A stretch of DNA of 64,000 bases from Chitinophagaceae bacterium (GCA_019638625.1 JAHBTK010000001.1:1045434-1109433); one strand, 5' to 3'; numbered from the stretch's first letter, positions 35,089-44,596 are shown. A program made the numbers and translations. The notes: generated from the sequence alone by a model not told the origin.

Positions 35089-35652
35089 ATGCTGGAATTA
35101 ATAAAACAACCCTGGCCCTGGTATGTCTCCGGTCCTTTGATTGGATTGACCGTACCCGTACTTTTGATCATGGGCAACAAGTCTTTTGGTATCAGTTCTT
35201 CTCTGCGGCATATATGCGCGTCCTGCATACCGGCTAACATCCCTTTTTTTAAATACGACTGGAAGAAAGAGATCTGGAACCTGTTTTTTGTATTCGGCAT
35301 TTTTGCCGGGGGAATGATAGCCGCCGCTTTCCTGGTCGGTACAGAACCGATAGCAGTAAACCCCGCATTGGTGAATGAACTGGCCGGGTATGGCATTACC
35401 AATTATAATAACCTCGTACCGGCAGACATTATAAGTTGGGACGGATTGTTTAGTGCAAGAGGGATCATTCTGATAGTGGTGGGTGGTTTCCTGGTTGGGT
35501 TTGGCACCCGGTACGCCGGTGGTTGTACAAGCGGCCACGCCATCATGGGGCTCTCCAGCCTGCAATGGCCTTCGCTGGTGGCTACGATATGCTTTATGGC
35601 AGGAGGGTTTGTGATGGCAAACCTGTTTTTACCATACATACTTGCTTTGTAA
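35089..35652 (+). CDS. YeeE/YedE family transporter half (sulfur-compound uptake)
   Basis: 187 residues with four or so membrane helices. Signatures: [12 protein letters not shown] (about 43-54), [23 protein letters not shown] (about 136-158) and a final helix. YeeE/YedE proteins form thiosulfate channels with conserved Cys that pass the substrate; the GGCTSGH motif is present. The second half is encoded by the next gene. Own promoter with the shared site. Confidence 0.9.
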   Translation: MLELIKQPWPWYVSGPLIGLTVPVLLIMGNKSFGISSSLRHICASCIPANIPFFKYDWKKEIWNLFFVFGIFAGGMIAAAFLVGTEPIAVNPALVNELAGYGITNYNNLVPADIISWDGLFSARGIILIVVGGFLVGFGTRYAGGCTSGHAIMGLSSLQWPSLVATICFMAGGFVMANLFLPYILAL

Positions 35653-35716
35653 GCAGTGGTTAAAAAAATGGAGTAATAAGACGATCTGGATTTTGCGAAA
35701 CAAAAAACAAAACAAC

Positions 35717-36241
35717 ATGAACTATAAGGACAATACATTATCTACTTTGAACCCTCCATTAGCAGATGAAAAGGAGATTCGTTCCCTGGATACGGTTTGC
35801 ATAAATGAAAGCCAGTTACAACATAAGTGGTATCACAACCTGAAATACCTGGTGAGTGGCATTTTTTTTGGCATTCTGCTGGTAAAGGCGGAAGTCATCA
35901 GTTGGTTCCGCATCCAGGAGATGTTCCGCCTCCAATCATTTCATATGTATGGCATTATCGGAAGTGCGGTCGTCGTGGGAATGATATCTGTCTGGTTAAT
36001 AAAAAAATTCAAAGTCAAAACCATATACGGTGAACCCATCGTTATTTCGCCCAAAAAATTCAGTAAAGGACAGATTTACGGAGGATTACTTTTTGGTTTT
36101 GGCTGGGCACTTACGGGCGCCTGTCCCGGGCCGCTCTTCGCTCAAATAGGTACCGGGGCTACCGTTGTATTAGTCACTTTATTGAGTGCAATTGCCGGCA
36201 CCTGGTTTTACGGGTGGATAAGAGAGAAGATCCCGCACTAA
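35717..36241 (+). CDS. DUF6691/YeeE-type transporter, second half
   Basis: 174 residues from the ATG at 35717. After a soluble start, helices KYLVSGIFFGILLVKAEVIS (about 36-55), FHMYGIIGSAVVVGMISVW and FGWALTGACPGPLFAQIG (about 130-147, conserved GACPGP). It pairs with the upstream YeeE half as in other two-gene YedE transporters. Confidence 0.88.
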   Translation: MNYKDNTLSTLNPPLADEKEIRSLDTVCINESQLQHKWYHNLKYLVSGIFFGILLVKAEVISWFRIQEMFRLQSFHMYGIIGSAVVVGMISVWLIKKFKVKTIYGEPIVISPKKFSKGQIYGGLLFGFGWALTGACPGPLFAQIGTGATVVLVTLLSAIAGTWFYGWIREKIPH

Positions 36242-36253
36242 TCATTTCAGCGT

Positions 36254-36979
36254 ATGAAAGGTTTATTTTTTCTGTCACTACTGGCAGCAGGGATGTTTTT
36301 TGCCCGCCCGGCACAGGCGCAGCATTATAATGCCTGGTTCAGAACTACGCTGAGCTATCCGGTACAGGAAAAAATAAGGCTGGATAACGAATTTCAGCAC
36401 AGAAGACAGAGTGGGGCGGATAATGACTATCTGGTCAGCAACAAACTGATGTTTACGGCAAGGAGCTGGCTTCATTATCAGCATAATGAGAATGTAAGGT
36501 TTTCGCTTTCGCCTTTTGCCTGTTTTAACCATTACAGGGTGATAGAAACCAGGGAAGATGAAAAAGGTCCCTCCAACCGGGAGTACAGGGTATCTGCTGC
36601 TATGGACTGGCAAACGCGGATAGCCGGAAGCATTTATCTGGTCAGCCGCAATGCGGTTGAGTACCGTATGTTCAAACTTAACCCCCGGGATATTACCAGG
36701 GTAAGAAACCGGTCTGGAATTCGATATGATATTGATACGCGGTTTAAAATAAGCGTTTACGACGAACTGTTTGTAAACCTATCCGGTACGGACCGCTATC
36801 ACTACTATGATCATAACCGGATAGGGTTCAACCTGGAATATAATTTTCCCTGCAATTGCAAAATGGAGGCCGGTTACATTTTTATAGACCGGTTATTACC
36901 TTACCATGACTATGTTGTCAGGGAAAACAATTTTTTTCTTAACCTGACCTGGCAATTGACGAAGAGCAAAAAGCATTAA
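36254..36979 (+). CDS. DUF2490 outer membrane beta-barrel protein
   Basis: 241 residues with a signal peptide (to ARPAQAQH, about 22). Alternating beta strands and aromatic girdle residues, ending NLTWQLTKSKKH, typical of DUF2490 small barrels. It follows the transporter genes by 12 bases. Why an outer membrane barrel should be part of this operon is unknown; passage of thiosulfate across the outer membrane is possible. Confidence 0.82.
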   Translation: MKGLFFLSLLAAGMFFARPAQAQHYNAWFRTTLSYPVQEKIRLDNEFQHRRQSGADNDYLVSNKLMFTARSWLHYQHNENVRFSLSPFACFNHYRVIETREDEKGPSNREYRVSAAMDWQTRIAGSIYLVSRNAVEYRMFKLNPRDITRVRNRSGIRYDIDTRFKISVYDELFVNLSGTDRYHYYDHNRIGFNLEYNFPCNCKMEAGYIFIDRLLPYHDYVVRENNFFLNLTWQLTKSKKH

Positions 36980-36984
36980 AAACA

Positions 36985-37010
36985 AAAGGGCTGAGATACC
37001 CCAGCCCTTT
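36985..37010. terminator. Bidirectional terminator
   Basis: 9-bp perfect stem AAAGGGCTG/CAGCCCTTT with 8-nt loop, between convergent genes. A/T-rich flanks serve both directions. Confidence 0.8.
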
Positions 37011-37030
37011 ACAAATAATAAGATTGCATG

Positions 37031-37729
37031 CTATGCATTTACCACCAGCCGGAATCCGTTACCGTGAATATTCACTATTTCAATCTGTGAATCTTCTTTC
37101 AGGTATTTTCTCAGCTTGGCAATATAAACGTCCATACTTCTGCCATTGAAGTAAGTATCGCTGCCCCATATACGCTTTAAAGCGATCTCGCGTGGCAGCA
37201 GGTCATTTTTGTATTCAGCCAGCATTTTCAGCAACTCATTCTCTTTCGGAGAAAGCGTCTGGGTCTTTCCGGCAATACTCAATTCCCTCAGTTTGGGATT
37301 GAAATGATAGTTACCCAGATCATATTCCACGTTGCCGGTATCCTTGTTCAGGTCTTCGTTCCTTTTCAGGATGGCCTTTATTTTAAGCAGGAGTACCTCA
37401 CTATCAAAAGGTTTTGTGATATAGTCGTCCGCTCCCAGCTTATAACCCTGTATGATGTCTTCTTTCATGGTTTTGGCAGATAAAAAGAACAGGGGAACAT
37501 CCGGGTTGATATCCCTGATCTCTTCTCCCAGTTTAAAACCATCCATATTGGGCATCATTACATCGAGCAGGCAGAGGTCAAACTTTTCCCGTTGAAACGC
37601 TGCCAGTCCCAGCCGGCCGTCTCTTTCCAGGGTAACATCGTAATCATTGAGTTCCAGATAATTCTTCAACACCAATCCAAGATTCTGGTCATCTTCGCAC
37701 AATAAAATTTTGTGTTTTTGAGCTTCCAT
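37031..37729 (-). CDS. OmpR/PhoB-family response regulator
   Basis: 232 residues. Receiver domain 1-125 with acidic pocket CEDD (11-14), phospho-acceptor D56 in LLDVMMPNMDG and Lys in DYITKPFD. Winged-helix DNA-binding domain about 135-230 (LSPKENELLKMLAEYKNDLLPREIAL; SMDVYIAKLRKYL). It resembles RprY-type regulators of Bacteroidota. No histidine kinase gene is adjacent, so the partner is elsewhere. Single gene. Confidence 0.93.
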   Translation of the reverse strand: MEAQKHKILLCEDDQNLGLVLKNYLELNDYDVTLERDGRLGLAAFQREKFDLCLLDVMMPNMDGFKLGEEIRDINPDVPLFFLSAKTMKEDIIQGYKLGADDYITKPFDSEVLLLKIKAILKRNEDLNKDTGNVEYDLGNYHFNPKLRELSIAGKTQTLSPKENELLKMLAEYKNDLLPREIALKRIWGSDTYFNGRSMDVYIAKLRKYLKEDSQIEIVNIHGNGFRLVVNA

Positions 37730-37865
37730 ATTACTAGTTTATTTAAAACAAATAAATAAAAATCATTTTCTATTTGTAAGTTAAGCCTAATAATTTTTTG
37801 TTAAAGCATAATTTATTGAAAATCCTTTAAAACAGGTGGAATTGGCAGATTTATTTTCTGAATCT

Positions 37866-37873
37866 TATTTTTG
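37866..37873 (+). promoter_or_regulatory. -7 box of the GroES-like gene
   Basis: TATTTTTG (perfect TAnnTTTG) with TTGG at 37842-37845, 20 bases upstream. The ATG is 21 bases downstream. Confidence 0.55.
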
Positions 37874-37894
37874 CACATCAATTATCGACCAGCT

Positions 37895-38266
37895 ATGCGA
37901 TTGACCCCGGAAAACAAGTTCAAGAAACTGATAGTAATAGGAGACAGGATTTTGATAAAGCCCGTTCAGGGCAATGAAAGAACCGCCAGTGGTTTGTACC
38001 TGCCACCCGGTGTGCAGGAAAAAGAGAAAGTGCAGCAGGGATATGTGATCAAACACGGGCCGGGGTATGCCATACCGATGCCTGTGGAAAATGAAAGCTG
38101 GAAACCGGAAGAAGACCAGGTAAAGTACATTCCGCTGCAGGCAAGGGAAGGCGACCTGGCAATTTTTCTGCTGAGTGGCGCCACCGAAGTAATGTACGAA
38201 AATGAGAAGTACTTTATAGTACCGCAAAGCGCCATCCTGATGTTGGAACGGGAAGAGGACCTGTAA
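37895..38266 (+). CDS. GroES-like (Cpn10 family) co-chaperone-type protein
   Basis: 123 residues from the ATG at 37895. Cpn10 fold: LIVIGDRILIKPVQGNERTASGLYLPPG (about 10-37), VIKHGPG and LAIFLLSGATEVMYENEKYFIVPQSAIL. It carries an insertion (about 58-80) not found in true GroES and stands alone without groEL, so it is a paralogue of uncertain role rather than the housekeeping co-chaperonin. Confidence 0.85.
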   Translation: MRLTPENKFKKLIVIGDRILIKPVQGNERTASGLYLPPGVQEKEKVQQGYVIKHGPGYAIPMPVENESWKPEEDQVKYIPLQAREGDLAIFLLSGATEVMYENEKYFIVPQSAILMLEREEDL

Positions 38267-38384
38267 AAGCGGAAAATGCAAAAAGTGGGGTATTTTTTCC
38301 CCGCCTATCAGGATCCGGGAAGTTTTCAAATGTCGCTTGCCAACTAAATCAATCTTTACGCTTTAAATACACTCAACAGTTCAT

Positions 38385-39806
38385 ATGAAGTACACTTTGC
38401 CTGTCTTTATTGCTTTTCTGATAGCTTGCGGTAGTCCTGCGCCGGAAGAAAAACTGCCTGAAGCCTTTGGTCCGACTCCCAATGAGCAGCAACTGGCCTG
38501 GCACGACCTGGAGTTTTACTGGTTTATCCATTTTGGACCCAATACTTTTACCAATAAAGAATGGGGGCATGGCGATGAGCCGGCGGACGCGTTCAACCCT
38601 ACGGCATTGGATTGCCATCAATGGGCGAGAATAGCCAAACAATCCGGCGCTAAAGGAATTATCCTTACTGCGAAGCACCATGACGGATTTTGTTTGTGGC
38701 CGAGTGAATACTCCCAACATACGGTAAGAGAAAGCAAATGGAAAGATGGCAAAGGGGATGTTGTAAAAGAATTGTCCGAAGCCTGCAAAGCAAACGGATT
38801 GCTGTTTGGCATTTACCTGTCTCCCTGGGACAGGAACCATCCTGAATATGGAACACCCGGGTACAATGATGTGTATGTAAATACCATGAAGGAAGTGGTG
38901 AATAAGTACGGTCCGTTATTTGAGTTCTGGTGGGATGGAGCCAATGGAGAAGGACCGAACGGGAAGAAACAGGAATATGATTTCGGGCGCTTTGAAAGTA
39001 CGATGAGAGAGATAGCTCCCAGGACAGTGGTGTTCAGTGATATCGGCCCGGATATCCGGTGGGTGGGTAATGAAAGAGGAATTGCAGGCGCCACCAACTG
39101 GAACCTGCTGGATACCGCGGGTTTCAGCAGAGGACATGGAGCGCCGGCTACGGATACCTTAAATAAGGGTAATGTAAACGGCAAAAACTGGATACCGGCG
39201 GAATGTGATGTGAGTATACGGCCGGGATGGTTTTATCATGCCGAGGAAGATGATAAAGTGAAATCCGGTGAAACACTTTTTGATCTGTACCTGAAGTCCG
39301 TGGGAAGAGGATCGGCTTTACTACTGAATATTCCACCCGACAGGAGGGGGCTTATACATGAAAATGATTCTGCCGCATTGATGGCGTTTAAGCAATACCG
39401 TGATGAGAGTTTTGACAGCAATCTTTTTTCCGGCGCCAAAGTATCGTATACCGGAAGTAAAGGCGCCGTTGTTGAAAAAGTGCTGGAACCGGGCCAGTTC
39501 CTGCTTCCGGAAACGGGAAAACCCGTAACGGTAGCGTTGCGGGAGTCGCAGAAAATCAATACCATTGTGCTGAAAGAGCATATTGCTTTGGGGCAACGGG
39601 TTGCCAGGTTTTCGGTTGTTCTAAAAAACGGCGATGAGAGTTCTACGGTTGTCGCTGCGACCACCATCGGCAGGAAAAGGATTTTGACATTCCCGGCAAC
39701 GGATGTCAGCAGCATTGAGTTGATCATTGATGAAGCGAAGGTTGCCCCCGTTCTCAGCGGTGTGGAAGCTTACCTGATAGATGAAAAACTGGTAGAAAAA
39801 AATTAG
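38385..39806 (+). CDS. GH29 alpha-L-fucosidase, secreted lipoprotein
   Basis: 473 residues with a short N-terminal signal ending LIACGSP (lipobox-like, Cys about 12). The catalytic domain runs about 25-340: WFIHFGPNTF, LTAKHHDGFCLWPS, FGIYLSPWDRN, and the nucleophile Asp in FEFWWDGANGEGP (about residue 183). A C-terminal beta region about 345-470 looks like a carbohydrate-binding sandwich. It hydrolyses alpha-L-fucosyl linkages in glycans. Not part of a SusC/D operon here. Confidence 0.93.
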   Translation: MKYTLPVFIAFLIACGSPAPEEKLPEAFGPTPNEQQLAWHDLEFYWFIHFGPNTFTNKEWGHGDEPADAFNPTALDCHQWARIAKQSGAKGIILTAKHHDGFCLWPSEYSQHTVRESKWKDGKGDVVKELSEACKANGLLFGIYLSPWDRNHPEYGTPGYNDVYVNTMKEVVNKYGPLFEFWWDGANGEGPNGKKQEYDFGRFESTMREIAPRTVVFSDIGPDIRWVGNERGIAGATNWNLLDTAGFSRGHGAPATDTLNKGNVNGKNWIPAECDVSIRPGWFYHAEEDDKVKSGETLFDLYLKSVGRGSALLLNIPPDRRGLIHENDSAALMAFKQYRDESFDSNLFSGAKVSYTGSKGAVVEKVLEPGQFLLPETGKPVTVALRESQKINTIVLKEHIALGQRVARFSVVLKNGDESSTVVAATTIGRKRILTFPATDVSSIELIIDEAKVAPVLSGVEAYLIDEKLVEKN

Positions 39807-39892
39807 TGCTGCGTCAACAGTAGGATGCTGTGGTTTGTCACTTCAACTCACCCATTGATGCGCGACAGGAAGAACTGATCTTGCATAACTAT

Positions 39893-40012
39893 GGCACGCA
39901 AAGATCGCGAAAGACGGCGCAAGGATCACAAAGAAAGAAGCGGTTCTAAAAAGGGAACTGTTTGTGCGCTTAGCGCTCCATAGCGGCTTTGCGCGAAATA
40001 GGATGCCGTGAG
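39893..40012. repeat. CGCAAAG-rich repeat region
   Basis: Repeated units such as CACGCAAAGATCGCGAAAGA and GGCGCAAGGATCACAAAG on one side and TTTGTGCGC, GGCTTTGCGCG on the other form an imperfect inverted repeat, a type I recognise as common intergenic DNA of this phylum. Confidence 0.45.
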
Positions 40013-40050
40013 TGGAATCTATAACCATATTCGCGGACTTGCCCCCGCCC

Positions 40051-40079
40051 CTGCCTGCCGTTCGGCAGTTCAGGCAGGC
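40051..40079. repeat. REP-like GC-rich hairpin
   Basis: CTGCCTG (40051-40057) pairs with CAGGCAG (40071-40077), and an inner stem CTGCCG/CGGCAG (40055-40060/40063-40068) overlaps it. A related palindrome occurs near 34929-34945. Confidence 0.5.
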
Positions 40080-40389
40080 GAACGATGTTCAGTCGGGCGG
40101 GCGACTGCGTTGGGTGCTGTACCTTTTAGAATACGCAAAGTATATCGGAATAGAGTATTGATTTACAGTAGAAACCGGTAATCCTTTTATCAAAAGCCCC
40201 GGAAGCGGCGACACTATTTTTATACCCGCAACAAGATTTTCACCAACTATAAAAGATCATCTGGCCGTTTAACTGCATGATATTGTCCGCAGACAATAGA
40301 AATTACAATATTTCCACAACTTCATCAACGGAACTTTGCAATACCATTGCACGCAGGACCGGTTTAACTTCGTACGTAAATGATACAAT

Positions 40390-40992
40390 ATGCGTGAGTG
40401 GTTGCCTGTTATATTGCTGCTGTACTTCCTGTTATTTTTTGGAGTAGCATTTATTGGAAAAACGATCCTGGTGGCGAAGCGGATCAATAAAAGCCCGCTG
40501 GTACTTCCAAAGGACGACTCAGCCTACGGACTGATCGGGGTTTACTTCAAGCAGACGTTGATCATATTGTTTTTATATGTAGTCGCTTATGCTGTTTTCC
40601 CGGAAAAGTATGAGTATTTTTTGCCCATCAATTGGCTGGAACTTTCATTGGCGACCGAAGCCGGGCTGGTGATGCTGGTCATAGCATTTGCCTGGACGGT
40701 TATTGCACAGTACCAAATGAAGAACTCCTGGCGGATAGGGATTGATACGCAAATGCATACTCCGCTTGTGACAACCGGCTTATTTTCAGTTTCCAGGAAC
40801 CCGGTTTTTGGGGGAATGCTCCTGGCCTTGTCGGGCTTGTTCCTGGTTACACCCAATGGATTTACCTTGCTGCTGCTGGTGGTCGGGTACATACTGATAC
40901 AGGTGCAAATAAGGCTGGAAGAGGAGTTTCTTGAAAAACAATATGGGGCGGAATATATTGCCTATAAGCAAAAAACAAAAAGGTTAATATGA
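40390..40992 (+). CDS. Isoprenylcysteine carboxyl methyltransferase (ICMT)-family membrane protein
   Basis: 200 residues, about five membrane helices. The C-terminal signature LVTTGLFSVSRNPVFGGMLLALSG (about 120-143) and LEEEFLEKQYGAEYIAYKQKTKRLI is the SAM-binding part of the ICMT/PEMT family. Bacterial members methylate small acceptors such as methanethiol (MddA) or phospholipids. Its stop overlaps the start of the P-type ATPase, so they are coupled and may both respond to metal or thiol stress. Confidence 0.85.
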   Translation: MREWLPVILLLYFLLFFGVAFIGKTILVAKRINKSPLVLPKDDSAYGLIGVYFKQTLIILFLYVVAYAVFPEKYEYFLPINWLELSLATEAGLVMLVIAFAWTVIAQYQMKNSWRIGIDTQMHTPLVTTGLFSVSRNPVFGGMLLALSGLFLVTPNGFTLLLLVVGYILIQVQIRLEEEFLEKQYGAEYIAYKQKTKRLI

Positions 40993-43031
40993 TGGAAGAC
41001 AAAATTGTGAAAGTGTTGGAGACAGATACAGCCTGTTGCTCAAAAGAGGAACTGATATTCTCTAATGATAAAATAAACAAAAGGCACACACATCATCATA
41101 AAGGAGAGAAACATGAACATGGAGACGATGACGGTCACGGACATTCGCACAGCATGGGGGATCATGCCGGAGCCTTTCGCCTGTTCCTGCCTGCAGTCAT
41201 TTCGTTGGTGCTCCTGATAACAGCTATCGTACTGGATAACCTGGTTGCGCAAAGTTGGTTCACGGGCGGAATAAGGGTGTTGTGGTACATAACCGCCTAT
41301 ATACCGGTTGGTTTCCCGGTCATTAAGGATGCCTTGAAAAATATTGGAAAGGGAGAGGTGTTTTCTGAGTTTTTCCTGATGACCATTGCTACTATCGGGG
41401 CTTTTGCACTGGGAGAATACCCGGAAGCAGTAGCCGTAATGTTGTTTTATGCGGTAGGAGAAGTATTTCAAACCCTGGCGGTGAACCGGGCAAAAAATAA
41501 TATCAAAGCCCTGCTGGATCAACGCCCGGATGAAGCCACGGTGCTGCGGGACGGACAGTGGAAAACCATCCGGGCAGAAGCGGCTGCCATAGGAGATATT
41601 ATTCAATTGAAGCCGGGGGAAAAGCTGGCTTTGGATGGAATACTCCTGTCGGAGACCGCATCTTTTAATACGGCTGCGCTTACCGGGGAAAGTAAACCCG
41701 ATACGAAACTGAAGGAAGAGACAGTACTCGCCGGCATGATCAATCTGAATACGGTTTCGCAGGTAAAAGTGACAACAGCCTATACTGATAGTAAACTGAG
41801 CAAAATTCTCGAACTGGTACAGAATGCCACCAGGCAAAAGGCGCCCACCGAATTGTTTATCCGGAAATTTGCAAAAGTGTACACCCCGATTGTGGTGTTG
41901 CTGGCGATCGCTATCTGGCTCCTGCCTTATTTTTTTGTTGCAGACTACCAGTTTAATGAATGGTTATACAGGGCGCTTGTATTTCTGGTGATCTCCTGCC
42001 CCTGTGCCCTGGTGATCTCTATTCCGCTGGGATATTTTGGCGGCATTGGGGCCGCCGGCAGGAATGGTATCTTATTCAAGGGGAGCAATTTCCTGGATGT
42101 AATGGCCACAGTGAAAAATGTAGTGATGGATAAAACGGGCACCCTTACGGAAGGCGTGTTTAAGGTCCGGGAAATTGTTTTTAAACCGGGGTTTAACAAA
42201 GAAGAATGGTTGCAGTTGATCAATACATTGGAAAGTAACAGTACTCACCCCGTGGCTACTGCTATTCACGAATATGTCGGGGAGGTTGATCAAACATTAG
42301 AGTTGACAGATACGGAAGAAATACCGGGACATGGACTGAAGGCAAAGGTGAACGGTAAAGTATTACTGGCGGGTAATTTCCGGCTGATGGATATGTTCGG
42401 TATCACCTGTGATGTGGATACGGTTTCTGTTACAGATACGATCATTGCAGTAGCTTACGACGGAATGTTCGTAGGTTATATCACCATCTCCGACAGCATT
42501 AAGGAAGATGCTAAAGCGACAGTACAACGGCTGAATGCCATGAATATCCGGACTACCATGCTTAGTGGCGATAAGTCGGCCGTCGTGCGGCATGTTGCGG
42601 GAGAACTGGGTATTCAAAATGCTTTTGGCGACCTGTTGCCCGGGGATAAGGTGAATAAAGTGAAGGCTATGAAGGCGGGTGGAGCGTCCGTAGCATTCGT
42701 GGGAGATGGTGTAAACGATGCGCCGGTAATAGCGCTCTGTGATGCCGGTATCGCTATGGGAGGTCTGGGTAGTGATGCCGCTATCGAAACGGCAGATGTG
42801 GTGATACAGGATGATAAGCCGTCGAAAATACCGGTGGCGATCGAGATAGGAAAACAAACGAAGAGAATTGTGTGGCAAAACATATCAATGGCCTTTGGAG
42901 TGAAGGCGATTGTGCTGATACTGGGCGCCGGCGGACTGGCTACCATGTGGGAGGCGGTGTTTGCGGATGTAGGAGTTGCTTTGCTGGCTATTCTGAATGC
43001 TATCCGTATCCAGCGGATGAATTTTAACTAA
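40989..43031 (+). CDS. Heavy-metal P1B-type ATPase (Zn/Cd/Pb exporter type)
   Basis: 680 residues. The N-terminus has no Cys-type HMA domain but a His-rich stretch (about 33-60: HHHKGEKHEHGDD...GHGHSHS). The transmembrane metal motif SCPCALVIS is near 335, the phosphorylation site MDKTGTLTEG near 380, STHPVATA near 415 and GDGVNDAP near 575. These define a Zn/Cd-type exporter in the inner membrane. Overlaps the ICMT-like gene by four bases; no metal regulator is visible beside it. Confidence 0.94.
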   Translation: MMEDKIVKVLETDTACCSKEELIFSNDKINKRHTHHHKGEKHEHGDDDGHGHSHSMGDHAGAFRLFLPAVISLVLLITAIVLDNLVAQSWFTGGIRVLWYITAYIPVGFPVIKDALKNIGKGEVFSEFFLMTIATIGAFALGEYPEAVAVMLFYAVGEVFQTLAVNRAKNNIKALLDQRPDEATVLRDGQWKTIRAEAAAIGDIIQLKPGEKLALDGILLSETASFNTAALTGESKPDTKLKEETVLAGMINLNTVSQVKVTTAYTDSKLSKILELVQNATRQKAPTELFIRKFAKVYTPIVVLLAIAIWLLPYFFVADYQFNEWLYRALVFLVISCPCALVISIPLGYFGGIGAAGRNGILFKGSNFLDVMATVKNVVMDKTGTLTEGVFKVREIVFKPGFNKEEWLQLINTLESNSTHPVATAIHEYVGEVDQTLELTDTEEIPGHGLKAKVNGKVLLAGNFRLMDMFGITCDVDTVSVTDTIIAVAYDGMFVGYITISDSIKEDAKATVQRLNAMNIRTTMLSGDKSAVVRHVAGELGIQNAFGDLLPGDKVNKVKAMKAGGASVAFVGDGVNDAPVIALCDAGIAMGGLGSDAAIETADVVIQDDKPSKIPVAIEIGKQTKRIVWQNISMAFGVKAIVLILGAGGLATMWEAVFADVGVALLAILNAIRIQRMNFN

Positions 43032-43050
43032 CTTCATTACAAATGAGTGT

Positions 43051-43491
43051 ATGCGTCTATGGTCTTTACATCCCGGCTATCTCGATGCTAAGGGACTTGT
43101 TGCATTATGGCGGGAAGCCTTATTAGCCAAACATGTGCTGGAAGGTAAAACAAAAGGATATAAAAATCATCCGCAACTAACCCGTTTCAAAAACACTAAA
43201 GATCCTGTTCATGCCATCAACCAATACCTGTCCATAGTACATAAAGAAGCAGTAAAAAGAGGGTATAATTTTGATAAGGCAAAAATTACTCCGGGTTTTT
43301 CCAGGACAAAAATAAAACTCAGTACCGGGCAATTAAAATATGAATGGAAGCATCTGTTGGAAAAGCTAAAGGAGCGGAATCCTGAAAGATTTAAAGCCCT
43401 TGCAAAAATTCGGTTACCCGATACCGTTGCTATGTTTACCGTAACAGAAGGAGCGGTAGAAGATTGGGAAATAATATCAGTCAGGAAGTAA
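43051..43491 (+). CDS. Pyrimidine-dimer DNA glycosylase (T4 endonuclease V-like)
   Basis: 146 residues. The N-terminus MRLWSLHPGYLDAKGLVALWREALLA and the following HVLEGKTKGYKNHPQLTRF fit the Pyr_excise/DenV family, which incises DNA at UV-induced pyrimidine dimers. In T4 EndoV the N-terminal amine and a Glu are catalytic; here the residue after Met is Arg rather than Thr, as in the longer bacterial branch. It follows the P-type ATPase by 19 bases and may be read with it. Confidence 0.82.
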   Translation: MRLWSLHPGYLDAKGLVALWREALLAKHVLEGKTKGYKNHPQLTRFKNTKDPVHAINQYLSIVHKEAVKRGYNFDKAKITPGFSRTKIKLSTGQLKYEWKHLLEKLKERNPERFKALAKIRLPDTVAMFTVTEGAVEDWEIISVRK

Positions 43492-43606
43492 GTATTAAAA
43501 TAACTATAAAATAGCGGGAATTTTCACCGAAGCAGCATTGTGCCGGTGCAATCCTGCCTGAATGGCTTGGTTATTGCATTTTCGATAAAGTATCTAAGCT
43601 GTAGCC

Positions 43607-44557
43607 ATGACTCCAAAGAATCTGTGGAAAATCGTAACTCAGTCCGGATCGGAATTTATGGAAAACCGGGTGTTTAAATTGAGCGCCGCCCTGGCGTATT
43701 ACACTGTTTTTTCCTTTCCCGGTCTTATTATAATGGTGATATGGGTGAGTGACCTGTTTTATGGCCAGGCAGCTATCGAGGGTACTATTTATGGACAGAT
43801 CAGCGGGTTGGTAGGGAAAGACGCCGCCCTGCAGATACAGGATACCATCAGGAATGCTACCCTGTATTATCAAAGCGGTTTTGCACGCATCGTGGGATCT
43901 GTCACATTGATCTTTGCCGCTACCGGCATATTCAGTGAAATCCAGGATTCCATCAACCTTATATGGCATCTCAAAGCGAAGCCAAAGAAAGGCTGGGTGA
44001 AATTAATTGTCAACCGGCTGCTCTCGTTTTCGGTTATTGTATCGCTGGGTTTCATCCTGCTGGTATCGTTGATCGTGAATGCTTTCATGGATATACTTAT
44101 TCACAAGCTCACTTCGGTATTTCCGGAGTCGCAGGTGGTGCTGGCATATATGGTAAACCTGGTTCTTTCCTTTCTGGTCACGGCAGTGTTATTCGGTATG
44201 ATTTTTAAGGTGTTACCCGATGCCAGGATTTCCTGGAAGCATGTTCGTGCAGGTGCTTTCGCCACCGCTTTGCTGTTTATGATCGGAAAGCTGGTAATCG
44301 GTTATTACCTCGGTCAGAACAGGTTGTCAACCGCATACGGAGCCGCCGGCTATGTTATCATTGTTTTGTTGTGGGTATATTATTCCGCGGTGATCCTGTA
44401 CTTCGGAGCCATTTTTACCCGCGTATATGTGGTACATGCCGGCTCTCATATTTACCCGAACAAATATGCGGTCTGGATCAGGGAGGTGGAGGTAGAATCG
44501 CAGAGCTCGCTTCAGCAACAACCGGCAACTGGTGGTGATACGGATAAAAATATTTGA
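43607..44557 (+). CDS. YihY/virulence factor BrkB family membrane protein
   Basis: 316 residues with about six membrane helices. Signatures LSAALAYYTVFSFPGLIIM (about 24-42), IFSEIQDSINLIWHL and YGAAGYVIIVLLWVYYSAVILYFGAIFTR (about 243-271). The family was once annotated as RNase BN; its real function is unresolved, possibly transport. Single gene ahead of a hairpin. Confidence 0.9.
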   Translation: MTPKNLWKIVTQSGSEFMENRVFKLSAALAYYTVFSFPGLIIMVIWVSDLFYGQAAIEGTIYGQISGLVGKDAALQIQDTIRNATLYYQSGFARIVGSVTLIFAATGIFSEIQDSINLIWHLKAKPKKGWVKLIVNRLLSFSVIVSLGFILLVSLIVNAFMDILIHKLTSVFPESQVVLAYMVNLVLSFLVTAVLFGMIFKVLPDARISWKHVRAGAFATALLFMIGKLVIGYYLGQNRLSTAYGAAGYVIIVLLWVYYSAVILYFGAIFTRVYVVHAGSHIYPNKYAVWIREVEVESQSSLQQQPATGGDTDKNI

Positions 44558-44596
44558 CGAACCCGGGCATCTGCTATTCCGCCATACGAAGCCGCT

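Larger units (their letters stand above)
39807..40389. other. Intergenic stretch with palindromic repeats
   Basis: No gene visible in about 580 bases. It holds GCAAAG-type repeat units (about 39893-40012) and a GC-rich hairpin at 40051-40079; the rest is AT-rich upstream sequence of the methyltransferase gene. Confidence 0.55.

Noticed and set aside
37895..38266. Housekeeping groES
   Set aside because: There is no groEL next to it and the protein is longer than GroES with an insertion, so it is called GroES-like only.
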